A stretch of 19,271 bases of DNA from Verrucomicrobiales bacterium (GTDB lineage: Bacteria > Verrucomicrobiota > Verrucomicrobiia > Verrucomicrobiales > DEV007). Shown piece by piece: positions 1-7,144 of the stretch. Numbering within the stretch: the first letter of the stretch is position 1; every line of letters begins with the position of its first letter. The stretch is from contig JABDJT010000151.1 in NCBI GenBank assembly GCA_013003335.1, positions 1-19,271 on the forward strand. The letters are read 5' to 3'. Made by a program: the position numbers and the translations under genes. A model generated the notes under the pieces. It ran no database searches. It saw only the letters and a program-made list of their open reading frames with translations, and had not been told where the DNA came from.

Positions 1-2
1 TT

Positions 3-479
3 CCCAAGCTGGCCCGCGAGAGCGGACGGGGGCTGGTGAAACCGGGCTTCACCGCCACGCTCGATGAACCCGGTAAGTATACGGTCTGGCTCCACACCTA
101 CAGTGTTATCGACGGCACGGCCTATGAACACGGTGACCGGCTTCCCACCGGTGCCGAAGTTGTGCTGACGGAACAACCCGGCAACCGTCCGGTCGTGCTG
201 AATCGCTCAATCATGGCGTCATCTAAAAGCTTCGGCGCTGACACCGCAGTTGCAGTGGGAACTTTCGAATCGCGCGGCGGTGTCACCATCGAAGTTGGCG
301 GGACCGGATTTCCCAAGCCCGCGGTGCTGTCCGTCGCCCCGCAGAAAATCGGCGACAGTTTTCGGGTCATTCTAACGATCGCCGGGATCCTGATCGCCTG
401 CCTCTTTTTCGCGATCGTCAGCCTGATCATTTTGTTGCATCGCCGCGCGAAGATGGTCGCGCAAAATCCGGGTGCGTAG
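3..479 (+). CDS. C-terminal part of a membrane-anchored protein of unknown function (5' end outside window)
   Basis: The reading frame is open from the left edge, so only the last 158 residues or so are visible. The visible part has a beta-rich, probably extracytoplasmic region, with phrases such as YTVWLHTYSVIDG and TFESRGGVTIEVGGTG. One strong hydrophobic helix follows (VILTIAGILIACLFFAIVSL), then a short basic tail, HRRAKMVAQNPGA. This is the layout of a C-terminally anchored protein with its bulk outside and a positively charged cytoplasmic end. An internal GTG at position 36 could be called as a start, but the frame runs on upstream without a stop, so truncation by the window edge is more likely. 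I do not recognise a family. It converges on the acetyltransferase gene, with 13 bases between the two stop codons and no obvious terminator hairpin. Confidence 0.7.
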   Translation, partial: PKLARESGRGLVKPGFTATLDEPGKYTVWLHTYSVIDGTAYEHGDRLPTGAEVVLTEQPGNRPVVLNRSIMASSKSFGADTAVAVGTFESRGGVTIEVGGTGFPKPAVLSVAPQKIGDSFRVILTIAGILIACLFFAIVSLIILLHRRAKMVAQNPGA

Positions 480-492
480 AAAACGGAACGCG

Positions 493-1284
493 TCAGGAGG
501 TTGCTTCGTGAACGAAATTGTTCAAAGTCGCGGCCGGTTCGAACCCCAGATATTCGAGGATGGGACGACTCATGTCGCTGGCTTCGGTGTAAAGATAGGG
601 ACATCCGTGTTGATTCGCATCATCAACCCGCGCGGAGACCATCCCGCGATAGATTCCCCGATTGCGTTTTTCCGGCACTGTCGCACCGGCGAACAAACCT
701 CCGAATTTTTTGCCTTCGGTGTATCGAATCAAGCCGCACCCGGCTGTCGTGCCATCCGTATCGGCCACGTAAATTCGCATGGAATCACCCATGCCTTTCA
801 TTTCAGCCCGCAGTGACTCGACGAATTCCGCCGTGCCGTCTCCCCAAACCCGTTGGCAGATCGGTTGCAAATCTTCGGCAAGAGAATCGGGATCGGTCAG
901 GCGCCGATACTCAGCGTCTTCCGGAAAATTCAGGGGGAACTCCGCTGCGTCGAGCAACATTAGGGAGCAGACTTCACCGGGTTTGAATCCCCGATCCAAC
1001 AACACGTCTTCGAAGTCGGACGACTGGTCGTGCGAATAGATTTTCCAACGGAAGGAATAGCCGATCGAATCGTAGAACTCAACCTGCTCGTCTATCGCCG
1101 CCCCGATGTCCGACCGGTTGGATGACTCGAAAAAATCGATCCAGTTGTGGGCCGCGAGGGGGAAGGGGCCGACCGTTCGCCGCACGCCGCCCGCAAAATC
1201 GCGCTGGTATTCCGGCGCGAGGATTCCCGGTTGTCGACGCACTTCGCGATCGAAAACTTCCAGAATATCAGGCGGCAGCGGCAT
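493..1284 (-). CDS. GNAT-family N-acetyltransferase
   Basis: This is a predicted acetyl-CoA-dependent N-acyltransferase of 263 residues; the substrate is unknown. The GNAT signature is in the C-terminal half. A beta strand (LFAGATVP, about 197-204) leads into the acetyl-CoA pyrophosphate loop EKRNRGIYRGMV (about 205-216). A helix follows, then the strand and helix CPYLYTEASDMSRPILEYLGFE (about 228-249), the usual end of the fold with a Tyr close to the substrate. Residues 1-110 are not obviously GNAT by eye and could be a degenerate first GNAT-like lobe or a substrate-specific domain, since the protein is longer than the usual 150-180 residues. The start is the ATG at 1284; no Shine-Dalgarno sequence precedes it. 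The gene is transcribed divergently from the sugar isomerase gene, which starts 88 bases away. Confidence 0.8.
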   Translation of the reverse strand: MPLPPDILEVFDREVRRQPGILAPEYQRDFAGGVRRTVGPFPLAAHNWIDFFESSNRSDIGAAIDEQVEFYDSIGYSFRWKIYSHDQSSDFEDVLLDRGFKPGEVCSLMLLDAAEFPLNFPEDAEYRRLTDPDSLAEDLQPICQRVWGDGTAEFVESLRAEMKGMGDSMRIYVADTDGTTAGCGLIRYTEGKKFGGLFAGATVPEKRNRGIYRGMVSARVDDANQHGCPYLYTEASDMSRPILEYLGFEPAATLNNFVHEATS

Positions 1285-1372
1285 GCATCAACCGATGCCA
1301 TAGGAAAGAGGGACGTTCCATTGCAATCTCACGATTTGAAGTTCCGCCCGTGTTGTTCCAGATTCGTTCGAC
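1285..1372. promoter_or_regulatory. Divergent intergenic region, presumed to hold two promoters
   Basis: These 88 bases separate two divergently transcribed genes, the acetyltransferase (minus) and the TIM-barrel isomerase (plus), so promoters for both must lie here or inside the neighbouring starts. I could not pick out a convincing -35/-10 pair or an operator palindrome. The call rests on gene orientation alone. Confidence 0.4.
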
Positions 1373-2194
1373 ATGAAACTTTCCTTGAATTCCTCTACCA
1401 TCAAGCCCACCCCCCTCCTCGAAAAAATCAAGGTCACAGGCGAGGCGGGCTATCGCGGGATCGAACTGTGGGCAGTCGAATTGTACGAACACGTTGGCCG
1501 GGGCGGAGAAATTTCGGACGTGGAGAAAGCCCTCGCGGATTACGGGCTGGAAGTTCCCTGTTTCATCGCGGTGCGGAACTGGGGTGAAACGGAAGGCTGG
1601 GAATACAAGCTCGCCCTCGACGAAGCCCGCCGCCGATTCGAACTCGCCGCGCGCCTGAACGCCCCGCTCATGGTCTGCACCCCGCCGCTGATTGAGCCGG
1701 GCATCGACGGCCTCGAAGACGGATACGCCGACCTTCTTCAAATCGGCCGCGAGACCGGCGTGCAGGCGGTTTTGGAATACATCAGCTTTTTCGCCAGCCT
1801 GAACAACGTTCCCGACACTGTCACCGTGATGGACCGAACGGGGCAGGATGACTGCGTCACGATTCTCGATTCCTTTCACAACTGGAACAATAAGACCACT
1901 CTCGACGACATTCAGGCTCTGCCGCTCGAGCGAATCGCCCACTATCACATCAACGACGCCGCGCCCAATATCCCAAGTGGTCAGCAAACCGATCCGGATC
2001 GCGTGATGATCGGCGACGGCGTCATCGACCTGAAATCCGAACTGACCGTTCTCCGTGAAAAAGGATACGACAAATGGCTCAGCCTCGAGCTTTTCTCCGA
2101 GGCCTGGTGGGCGAAAGATGCCGCCGAGACTGCGCGGGTAGGGTTGGAAAAAATGCGGGAAGTGGCGGAGGAAGCGGGAATTGAAGTCGAGTGA
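1373..2194 (+). CDS. Sugar phosphate isomerase/epimerase, xylose isomerase-like TIM barrel
   Basis: The product is a 273-residue (beta/alpha)8 barrel of the AP endonuclease 2/xylose isomerase-like family, which includes IolE, hydroxypyruvate isomerase and ketose 3-epimerases. The divalent metal ligands can be placed at the expected strand ends: Glu135 in VLEYIS, the DSFHNW segment at 166-171 (Asp166, His169), His192 in YHINDA, and Glu239 in LSLELFSE near the C-terminus. The first strand ends in GIELWAVE (about 29-36), typical of the family, and IGDGVIDL (213-220) matches the conserved glycine-rich loop before the last helix. The length is normal for a cytoplasmic single-domain enzyme. The exact substrate cannot be read from sequence. 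It is the only complete plus-strand gene here and converges on the release-factor-like gene with a gap of 13 bases. Confidence 0.85.
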   Translation: MKLSLNSSTIKPTPLLEKIKVTGEAGYRGIELWAVELYEHVGRGGEISDVEKALADYGLEVPCFIAVRNWGETEGWEYKLALDEARRRFELAARLNAPLMVCTPPLIEPGIDGLEDGYADLLQIGRETGVQAVLEYISFFASLNNVPDTVTVMDRTGQDDCVTILDSFHNWNNKTTLDDIQALPLERIAHYHINDAAPNIPSGQQTDPDRVMIGDGVIDLKSELTVLREKGYDKWLSLELFSEAWWAKDAAETARVGLEKMREVAEEAGIEVE

Positions 2195-2207
2195 AAAGCC
2201 CGAAACT

Positions 2208-2618
2208 CTAGTCACGAACCTCCACCTTCTTCCGCATCGCCTTTTTCTCTGATCGCTGTTCTTTCGTTTTGCGCCGCCGCTTCTTCTCCGCCGCAGATGG
2301 CTTGCGTTTTTGAAAACGCTTTTTCGCCCGGAGTCGACCTTTTTCGAGCTGCACTTTTTTCCGGTAGGCTTCGATCTGTTCGCACAGACGCAGGCGGGCG
2401 ATTTCGCGATTCGCGGTCAGGGAACGTTCTGACTGGCATTGAATTTCGATCCCGGTCGGGAGGTGCCGAAGCGAAACACAATTTGCTGTCTTGTTGATTT
2501 TCTGTCCACCCGGACCGGAACCGGCGATGAATTTTTCGACAAGATGGTGCTCCCGGATCCCCAGATCGGACATCCGCTTCAATAAGCGTTCAGGAAGTTG
2601 GAGGCCACCGTTGGACAT
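2208..2618 (-). CDS. Short GGQ peptide chain release factor-like protein (ribosome rescue type)
   Basis: This 136-residue protein keeps only the peptidyl-tRNA hydrolase domain of class I release factors. GSGPGGQKINKTANCVSL (about 33-50) carries the catalytic GGQ at 37-39, and HLPTGIEIQCQSERS follows, as in RF1/RF2 domain 3. There is no codon-recognition domain. A very basic tail (KKRFQKRK, EKKRRRKTKEQR) replaces it from about residue 90. This layout matches ArfB/YaeJ and mitochondrial MTRFR (C12orf65). The NKTxNCV and PTGI spellings look closer to MTRFR than to E. coli ArfB. It would act on stalled ribosomes, with the basic tail probably entering the empty mRNA channel. The start chosen is the ATG at 2618. 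The longer frame to 2981 reads through the 43-bp repeat and into the L,D-transpeptidase gene, so it is rejected. It is the last gene of the minus-strand run. Confidence 0.85.
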   Translation of the reverse strand: MSNGGLQLPERLLKRMSDLGIREHHLVEKFIAGSGPGGQKINKTANCVSLRHLPTGIEIQCQSERSLTANREIARLRLCEQIEAYRKKVQLEKGRLRAKKRFQKRKPSAAEKKRRRKTKEQRSEKKAMRKKVEVRD

Positions 2619-2673
2619 GAGTTCACGCGGGTAAGGTGCCACCGAACACAGGCGACGCAAGATTTCGTCAGAA

Positions 2674-2716
2674 CGAACCAACAGGGTTCGTTCGCCAATC
2701 AGACCCTGTTCATTCG
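2674..2716 (-). repeat. 43-bp stop-proximal palindromic repeat, copy 1
   Basis: One of six 43-bp imperfect palindromes in this window. The left arm begins CGAACCAACAGGG and the right arm ends CCCTGTTCATTCG. About 15 of 20 arm positions can pair, with mismatches at arm positions 5, 6, 16, 18 and 20. It overlaps the end of the L,D-transpeptidase gene: the TGA stop at 2710-2712 and the final Glu codon lie inside the repeat. The downstream rescue-factor gene starts 55 bases further on. Confidence 0.85.
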
Positions 2717-3339
2717 TTTTTTCGTCGCAAACGAATTTCGACTTTGTCGCCGACCTGGATGGAATTGGCGAGGGAAGCGAGCGCATCTTTCGGGAGATTG
2801 ATGCAGCCGCCGGTGACGCATTTTCCGATCCGCGATTCGTCCTGAGTGCCGTGGAGCGCGTAGGAATACCAGCGGAACACGCCCCTGTATTCGCCAAAAT
2901 GAAAGGGCTGGTCGGTTTCGCTTTTCGGCTGCAAACCGAGAAATGCCGAGCCGTATTCGCCGCCTTTCCCGTCTCCGTCAAAATCGATCGAGCTCATGTT
3001 GGTGAACAGTTTTTCGCGCAGGAAGGCCTCCGGTTTTCCGGATTTTTCGACGAGCGATTTTTCCATCGCAAACCGCCGCCCGTTTGTCAGCACGGCATTC
3101 ACGCGAAATTTTCCGAGCAGCGATTTTCCGGCTTCGAATTTCGAGCCCTCCGGCAAAACCCCGTCTTTTCCGAATCCGACCGGGAATTTCAGAGTCTGTT
3201 TCCCCTTTTCCGAAAAAATCCCGTAGCTTTCTTTCGGCGTTTCAGGATCGAGAAAAATTTCGATTTTTCTACCTTCTCCCGCATCCAGGCTGGAAACCAA
3301 AACGGCGGTCAGCGCGGCAAAAAATCCCCGATTCCTCAT
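2710..3339 (-). CDS. Secreted L,D-transpeptidase family (YkuD-fold) protein with an atypical catalytic motif
   Basis: This 209-residue protein starts with a short export signal (about residues 1-20, hydrophobic FFAALTAVLVSSL). It ends in a YkuD-type catalytic domain: YSYALHGTQ with His163, then TGGCINL with Cys179, then DALASLANSIQVGDKVEI. Known members cut a D-Ala from stem tetrapeptides and make 3-3 cross-links or anchor proteins to peptidoglycan. The usual motif is S/T-H-G-C-x-R. Here it is T-G-G-C-I-N, so the His next to the Gly-Cys and the following Arg are both replaced, while the presumed nucleophile Cys and the upstream HG are kept. Activity is plausible but the specificity may differ. 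The ATG overlaps the stop of the sulfatase gene as ATGA (3336-3339), pointing to translational coupling. The stop codon lies inside repeat copy 1. Confidence 0.78.
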   Translation of the reverse strand: MRNRGFFAALTAVLVSSLDAGEGRKIEIFLDPETPKESYGIFSEKGKQTLKFPVGFGKDGVLPEGSKFEAGKSLLGKFRVNAVLTNGRRFAMEKSLVEKSGKPEAFLREKLFTNMSSIDFDGDGKGGEYGSAFLGLQPKSETDQPFHFGEYRGVFRWYSYALHGTQDESRIGKCVTGGCINLPKDALASLANSIQVGDKVEIRLRRKNE

Positions 3340-4823
3340 TTTCCCTTTTTCTTCCTCTCAGGCCGTCCCGTCGGCCAGTGAATCGCATCCAGTGCCTTCC
3401 ATTCTTCCTCGGTCAGGCGACCGGGTTCGCGACTGCCGGTGGCATCGACTTTCGTCAATTTATCGCCAAGATCGGCCCGCGCCTTCATGGCCATCGCCCG
3501 CATCGTGAGCACGACATCCGGATTTTCGGTGGCGACATTTTTTGTTTCGCTGATGTCGTTTTCCAAATCGTACAGTTCCGGTTTTTCGACTTTGCCGGCG
3601 GAATAGGGATTCGGCGTGCCGTCGGTGCCGCCCGGGTTTCCGGCCATGGTGCGGTACCCGTGGGGAACGTAGAGCTTCCATTTTCCGCGGGTCACGGCGT
3701 GCAGTTCGTTCTGCTTGTAGTAAAACCAGTAACCGTCCTCGTGAGGATTTTCGGCGCCTTTTTCGCCTGAGATAATCGGCCAGATGTCTTTGCCGTCGAT
3801 GGTGTGGTCGGGCAGCTCGGCATCGATGACTTTCGCGAAAGTCGGGAGCAAATCAATATTCATCCCCGGCGTGTTCGTCTCGGTTCCAGCTGGAATTTTC
3901 CCGGGCCAGCGCATGATGCACGGCTCGCGCACCCCGCCCTCCCAGGCCGTTCCTTTTCCTTCGCGAAGCGGCAATGCGGAGCCGCCGTGCGTGCCGTAGC
4001 TGAGCCACGGGCCGTTGTCGCTGGTGAACATCACGAAGGTGTTTTCGTCGAGACCGTTGGTCTTGATCGCGTTCAAAATCTCGCCGACCGACCAGTCGAT
4101 TTCGGCAATGACATCGCCGTAAATTCCGCGTTCGGTTTTGCCGGCAAAGCGGTCGCTGACATAAAGCGGAACGTGCGGTTGCGGGTGGGGGACGTAGAGG
4201 AAAAACGGGTTGTTCTTGTTCCGGTTGATAAAATCGACAGCTTTGGTAGTGAGCCAGGTCGTGAGCATTCGCTGGTCGTGGGCGTCGGCAATGCGGAGCC
4301 GATCGTTGCCATCAAAAATCGGGAGGTGGGGAAAGCGGTCCCCGGCGGTCGGGTGAAGCGGCCACATGTCGTTCGAGTAGGGGATGCCGAAGTATTCGTC
4401 GAACCCGTGTTGGAGCGGCAGGAATTTTTCGTGATCGCCGAGATGCCATTTTCCAAAAATTGCGGTGGCATATTCCTTCTGCTTGAACATCTCGGCCAGC
4501 GTCATTTCGGAGGTAGCAATACCGTGCCGGCTGCCTGGTCCGAGTGCGCCGTGAATCCCGATCCGGTTCGGGTAACAACCCGTCAGCAATCCTGTCCGCG
4601 AGGCCGAGCAAACCGGCTGGGCGGCATACCAGCGGGTGAATTTCCGGCCTTCGGCCGCCATTTGATCGAGGTGCGGTGTCTCGAATCCCTTTGCTCCGAA
4701 AACGCCGACGTCTTCATAACCCTGGTCATCGGTAAAAATGATGACGACGTTCGGCGGACGATCGTTTTGCTGCCCAACAACGGAGAATGGTATGAGCGCA
4801 AGCGCGGCAAAGAGTCGAATCAT
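3336..4823 (-). CDS. Exported sulfatase (arylsulfatase A-like, Cys-type formylglycine enzyme)
   Basis: This is a sulfate ester hydrolase of the alkaline phosphatase superfamily, 495 residues from the ATG at 4823. Residues 1-17 look like a signal peptide (MIRLFAALALIPFSVVG), so it should act in the periplasm or outside. Core motifs follow: VIIFTDDQGY with the metal-binding Asp pair at 32-33; VCSASRTGLLTG, in which Cys72 is the residue converted to formylglycine (C-x-A-S-R); IFGKWHLG; FTSDNGPW with the second metal-binding Asp/Asn; and WEGGVREP. The length is typical. A sulfatase-modifying FGE enzyme must be encoded elsewhere. A frame extension to a TTG at 4829 adds only two residues and is less likely. 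The substrate is not readable; related enzymes act on sulfated polysaccharides. The gene is coupled to the L,D-transpeptidase gene by the ATGA overlap and follows the 3D-domain gene by 57 bases. Confidence 0.93.
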   Translation of the reverse strand: MIRLFAALALIPFSVVGQQNDRPPNVVIIFTDDQGYEDVGVFGAKGFETPHLDQMAAEGRKFTRWYAAQPVCSASRTGLLTGCYPNRIGIHGALGPGSRHGIATSEMTLAEMFKQKEYATAIFGKWHLGDHEKFLPLQHGFDEYFGIPYSNDMWPLHPTAGDRFPHLPIFDGNDRLRIADAHDQRMLTTWLTTKAVDFINRNKNNPFFLYVPHPQPHVPLYVSDRFAGKTERGIYGDVIAEIDWSVGEILNAIKTNGLDENTFVMFTSDNGPWLSYGTHGGSALPLREGKGTAWEGGVREPCIMRWPGKIPAGTETNTPGMNIDLLPTFAKVIDAELPDHTIDGKDIWPIISGEKGAENPHEDGYWFYYKQNELHAVTRGKWKLYVPHGYRTMAGNPGGTDGTPNPYSAGKVEKPELYDLENDISETKNVATENPDVVLTMRAMAMKARADLGDKLTKVDATGSREPGRLTEEEWKALDAIHWPTGRPERKKKGK

Positions 4824-4880
4824 GCACAAATCGTAGCACGGGTTTCGGGAACCGTGAATCCCCCGAACGAGGCCTCGAAA

Positions 4881-5375
4881 TCAGTTTTTGTAGCTTTTCC
4901 ACCAGTCATCGGTGGTCATCGACGCGAGCATTTCCAGGCAATGTGGGAATGTCCCGCGGGCGGCGAGAATTTTCCGGCTTTCGTGAAAACTGCCGAATTC
5001 CAGGACCTCGATTTCGACGAAACGGACTCCCCAATTGTTCATTCGCTTCTCGGTGTCGAAATAAATGTCGATCGTTCTTGAACCGACGAGTGCTTTTCCG
5101 TAGTCGTCGACCACGAAAATCCGGTCGTAGCCCTTGATCCGGAATTTCGTGCCGAGCGGAAATCTCGACCAGTCGGCAGCGGCGGAATGATATTCCTTCG
5201 TATACTGCAAATCGGTGCCGAGAGCGGTTTTCCTGCCGTATTTGAGGTGATCCGCCTCGGTGTGGGTGTAGGCCGTTGTGCGCACCACCGTCGTTACGAG
5301 CGGCTTTTCCGGTTCCTCACCAGCGATTGCCGGAACGGCGAGCGCGAGCAGGATGGCTGGAAAAACGGATTTCAT
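4881..5375 (-). CDS. Exported 3D-domain protein (double-psi beta-barrel)
   Basis: The product has 164 residues with a clear signal peptide (MKSVFPAILLALAVPAIAG, cleavage near residue 19). After TTVVRTTAYTHTEADH comes a region matching the 3D domain: the RFPLGTKFRI strand, then VVDDYGKALVGSRTIDIYF with the Asp pair and the RxID signature, then WGVRFVEIEVLE. The 3D domain is the double-psi beta-barrel found in MltA-type lytic transglycosylases, Bacillus YocH/YuiC and resuscitation factors. It is thought to bind or cleave peptidoglycan glycan chains, with the Asp residues as candidate catalytic groups. There is no separate LysM or MltA domain, so this is a minimal form. It heads the segment 3D, sulfatase, L,D-transpeptidase, which suits an envelope-remodelling group. 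Repeat copy 2 lies only 11 bases upstream of its ATG. Confidence 0.82.
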   Translation of the reverse strand: MKSVFPAILLALAVPAIAGEEPEKPLVTTVVRTTAYTHTEADHLKYGRKTALGTDLQYTKEYHSAAADWSRFPLGTKFRIKGYDRIFVVDDYGKALVGSRTIDIYFDTEKRMNNWGVRFVEIEVLEFGSFHESRKILAARGTFPHCLEMLASMTTDDWWKSYKN

Positions 5376-5386
5376 CGATCAAATTT

Positions 5387-5429
5387 CGAAGCAAGAGGGT
5401 TGGTTCGGCGAACAGACCCTGTTGATTTG
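5387..5429 (-). repeat. 43-bp stop-proximal palindromic repeat, copy 2
   Basis: This palindrome has a left arm including AGGGTTGGTTC, a loop GGC and a right arm GAACAGACCCTGTTG. Pairing is broken only at arm positions 5, 9 and 16, with two G-T pairs. It starts 13 bases after the stop of the phosphodiesterase gene (5443) and ends 11 bases before the ATG of the 3D-domain gene. Nearly the whole intergenic space is therefore repeat. Confidence 0.88.
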
Positions 5430-5442
5430 GAAAACCTCTCGA

Positions 5443-6516
5443 TTATCGGCCGACTTTCAAATCCAGATTTGAATTCACGGTCGAGCCGGGAATCGCCGGC
5501 AGACCGAGCAGATCGAGGCAGAGGTTGCCGGCATCGGCGTTGCGGATCGGCTGGGTGCCGTCGTTGGTCAGAACCGGATTCAACTCGCCGGGATTCTGGC
5601 GGGATCCGGGGTTGAGCGCATAGAGGTCGCTGCCGGGTGAAACTCCGGGACCCCAGACATAAAAGGGGATCGTGTAATTTTCCCGCTGCTCGTTCAGGTT
5701 GTGTTGTTTCGCGCCGGTAAGACCGCCGTGATCGGCCGTGAGGACGATATAGGTTTTGCCGGACCAATCGGGACTTTTGTCAATTTTCTCGAAAATATCG
5801 CCCAGCAATTCATCGGCCTTTTTCACTGAGTTCATGTAGAGGGAGGGCTTTGTGGTCCTCCAGCCCTGCACGTGGCCGGCGGTGTCGGGATTGCGGATGT
5901 GAACCATGAGCAGGTCGAACGTTTCCTTTTTCATGACGCGCTCCAGTTTGTCGATGACCAGCTCGGAGGTCCGTTTCATCTCGTAGCGATCGATCTTGTT
6001 GCGGCCGTTATCAGGACCGACGAGATCCGGCGCGCCGTGTTTTTCACCCCAGCTGTTTTCGAACAGGGAGAACTTGGTTTTGCTGACGAACATCCCGGTC
6101 CGCAGTCCATGGTCGTGAGCGACGGAAAACATGCTGGGAATGTAACCACCCTTGTTTTTGTGAAGTGTCATGCCGATCGGTGGATCGTGATTGATTGTCC
6201 AGCCGTGGCCGTTTTCGCCCGCCACGAGTCGGCTCGTCACCATGCCGGTGTGATTCGGCAGAGTGATGGTGTAATTCACTGCAGAACGGGCGTTGTCGGT
6301 GAACGCGCCTTCGTTTCGCAGACGGTAAAAGTTCGGGACGTCTTCAGGGCCGTGAGTGGTGATTGCGTCGGGACGCAGCCCGTCAACGGAAATGAAGATG
6401 ACACGAGTGTCGGAGGCAGCCTGGCGGTACTCGGCTTTGGAAAAGACGGCATCAGAGAAGAACACCGTGGCCGGGACCACAAGGCACAGCAATATCAGGA
6501 GGGAATGGGAACGCAT
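5443..6516 (-). CDS. Exported type I phosphodiesterase/nucleotide pyrophosphatase family protein
   Basis: This is a 357-residue alkaline phosphatase-superfamily hydrolase of the NPP/PDE type with an N-terminal signal or anchor (hydrophobic about 4-24, LLILLCLVVPATVFF). The two-metal site can be followed in order: FISVDGLRPDAI with Asp45; TITLPNHTGMVTSR with the probable Thr85 nucleophile in TLPNH; HIRNPDTAGHVQGW, giving the Asp and His ligands; and LTADHGG, giving the next Asp-His pair. The family cleaves phosphodiester or phosphonate bonds in nucleotides, lysophospholipids or glycerophosphodiesters. The substrate here is unknown, and at 357 residues it is somewhat short. The start is the ATG at 6516, without a Shine-Dalgarno sequence. 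It follows ridA by 66 bases and is followed closely by repeat copy 2. Confidence 0.87.
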   Translation of the reverse strand: MRSHSLLILLCLVVPATVFFSDAVFSKAEYRQAASDTRVIFISVDGLRPDAITTHGPEDVPNFYRLRNEGAFTDNARSAVNYTITLPNHTGMVTSRLVAGENGHGWTINHDPPIGMTLHKNKGGYIPSMFSVAHDHGLRTGMFVSKTKFSLFENSWGEKHGAPDLVGPDNGRNKIDRYEMKRTSELVIDKLERVMKKETFDLLMVHIRNPDTAGHVQGWRTTKPSLYMNSVKKADELLGDIFEKIDKSPDWSGKTYIVLTADHGGLTGAKQHNLNEQRENYTIPFYVWGPGVSPGSDLYALNPGSRQNPGELNPVLTNDGTQPIRNADAGNLCLDLLGLPAIPGSTVNSNLDLKVGR

Positions 6517-6582
6517 TTTTTACGTAAGACTTCTTGGAATTTCTTAAAACAATCGGTTTTTCGCCCTTATGGACGATCAAGG

Positions 6583-7026
6583 TTACGATTTTATTTCAAA
6601 AATGGCCTCGATTTCGACCGAAGCACCGGTCGGAAGCGCAGCAAAGCCTAAAGCGGAGCGAGCATGATATCCGTCTGAACTTTTTCCAAAAATCTCGTGG
6701 TACAGGTCGGAAGCGCCGTTGATGACGAGGTGTTGATCGGTGTATTCCGGCTTGGAATAAACGCAGCCCAGCAGCTTGATCACCTTCAAATCATCCAGCG
6801 TTCCGTGTTCTGCGTAAACGGATTGGAGAATTTTGACGGCGCAATCCTTTGCTGCGGCGTAGGCTTCATCTGTCGATACAGAATCGCCGACGATGCCTTT
6901 CTGGTCGGAGACATGGCCGGAGGTGATGAGGAGGTTTCCGGTGCGGATGCAAAGGTTCAGGTATCCGGCTTCCTGGTTTTCGGGCAAATCGATGCCGAGA
7001 TCGCGGGCTTTTTGGGTGTAACTCAT
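6583..7026 (-). CDS. RidA family (YjgF/YER057c) protein, probable enamine/imine deaminase
   Basis: The protein has 147 residues, somewhat longer than E. coli RidA (128) and similar to the YjgF-like paralogue group that begins with xxLGIxLP. Visible family features are LGIDLPENQEAGYLNL near the start, RTGNLLITSGHVS (about 28-40), a central helix with DCAVKILQSVYAE, and the end block HARSALGFAALPTGASVEIEAIFEI. The Arg of HARSALG corresponds to the Arg that binds the carboxylate of reactive enamine/imine intermediates in active RidA proteins. It would act in the cytoplasm, releasing ammonia from such intermediates made by PLP enzymes. The ATG at 7026 is chosen because the family alignment begins there. 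The open frame to a GTG at 7080 runs up to the edge of repeat copy 3. Confidence 0.9.
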   Translation of the reverse strand: MSYTQKARDLGIDLPENQEAGYLNLCIRTGNLLITSGHVSDQKGIVGDSVSTDEAYAAAKDCAVKILQSVYAEHGTLDDLKVIKLLGCVYSKPEYTDQHLVINGASDLYHEIFGKSSDGYHARSALGFAALPTGASVEIEAIFEIKS

Positions 7027-7079
7027 GGGAAACCGGTAAGTTCCCTGCCAATCGGGAATCTTCAACTGTGTTTGAAACA

Positions 7080-7122
7080 CGAGTCAGCGGGGTTGGTTTG
7101 GGGATCGGACCCTGTTGATTCG
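7080..7122 (-). repeat. 43-bp stop-proximal palindromic repeat, copy 3
   Basis: The most GC-rich copy. The arms are GGGGTTGGTTTG-like on the left and CGGACCCTGTTGATTCG on the right, with loop GGG. Several left-arm changes (arm positions 4, 8 and 10) turn A-T into G-T pairs, and position 5 is a T-A pair where copy 6 has C-G, so pairing is largely kept despite divergence. It lies 22 bases after the stop of the CHASE2 gene and 53 bases before the ridA ATG. Confidence 0.85.
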
Positions 7123-7144
7123 TGCCGATTGCTGGAAACCGGGC

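Noticed and set aside
1268..2215. Minus-strand open frame of 315 codons opposite the sugar isomerase
   Set aside because: The plus-strand frame has all metal-ligand motifs of the TIM-barrel family; the antisense translation shows no motif.
2619..2981. In-frame N-terminal extension of the release-factor-like gene (to 257 residues)
   Set aside because: It reads through repeat copy 1 and antiparallel-free into the L,D-transpeptidase coding region in another frame. The extra residues show no domain, and the ATG at 2618 gives a normal-length rescue factor.
4824..4829. TTG start two codons upstream of the sulfatase ATG
   Set aside because: It adds only two residues before a good ATG and signal peptide and has no ribosome binding site.
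3804..5081. Plus-strand open frame of 425 codons
   Set aside because: It lies antisense to the sulfatase and 3D-domain genes, which have clear catalytic motifs. Its translation has no recognisable family and looks like a mirror frame of GC-rich coding sequence.
7027..7080. GTG start for the RidA gene adding 18 residues
   Set aside because: The family alignment begins near MSYTQKARDLGI, and the GTG touches the edge of repeat copy 3.
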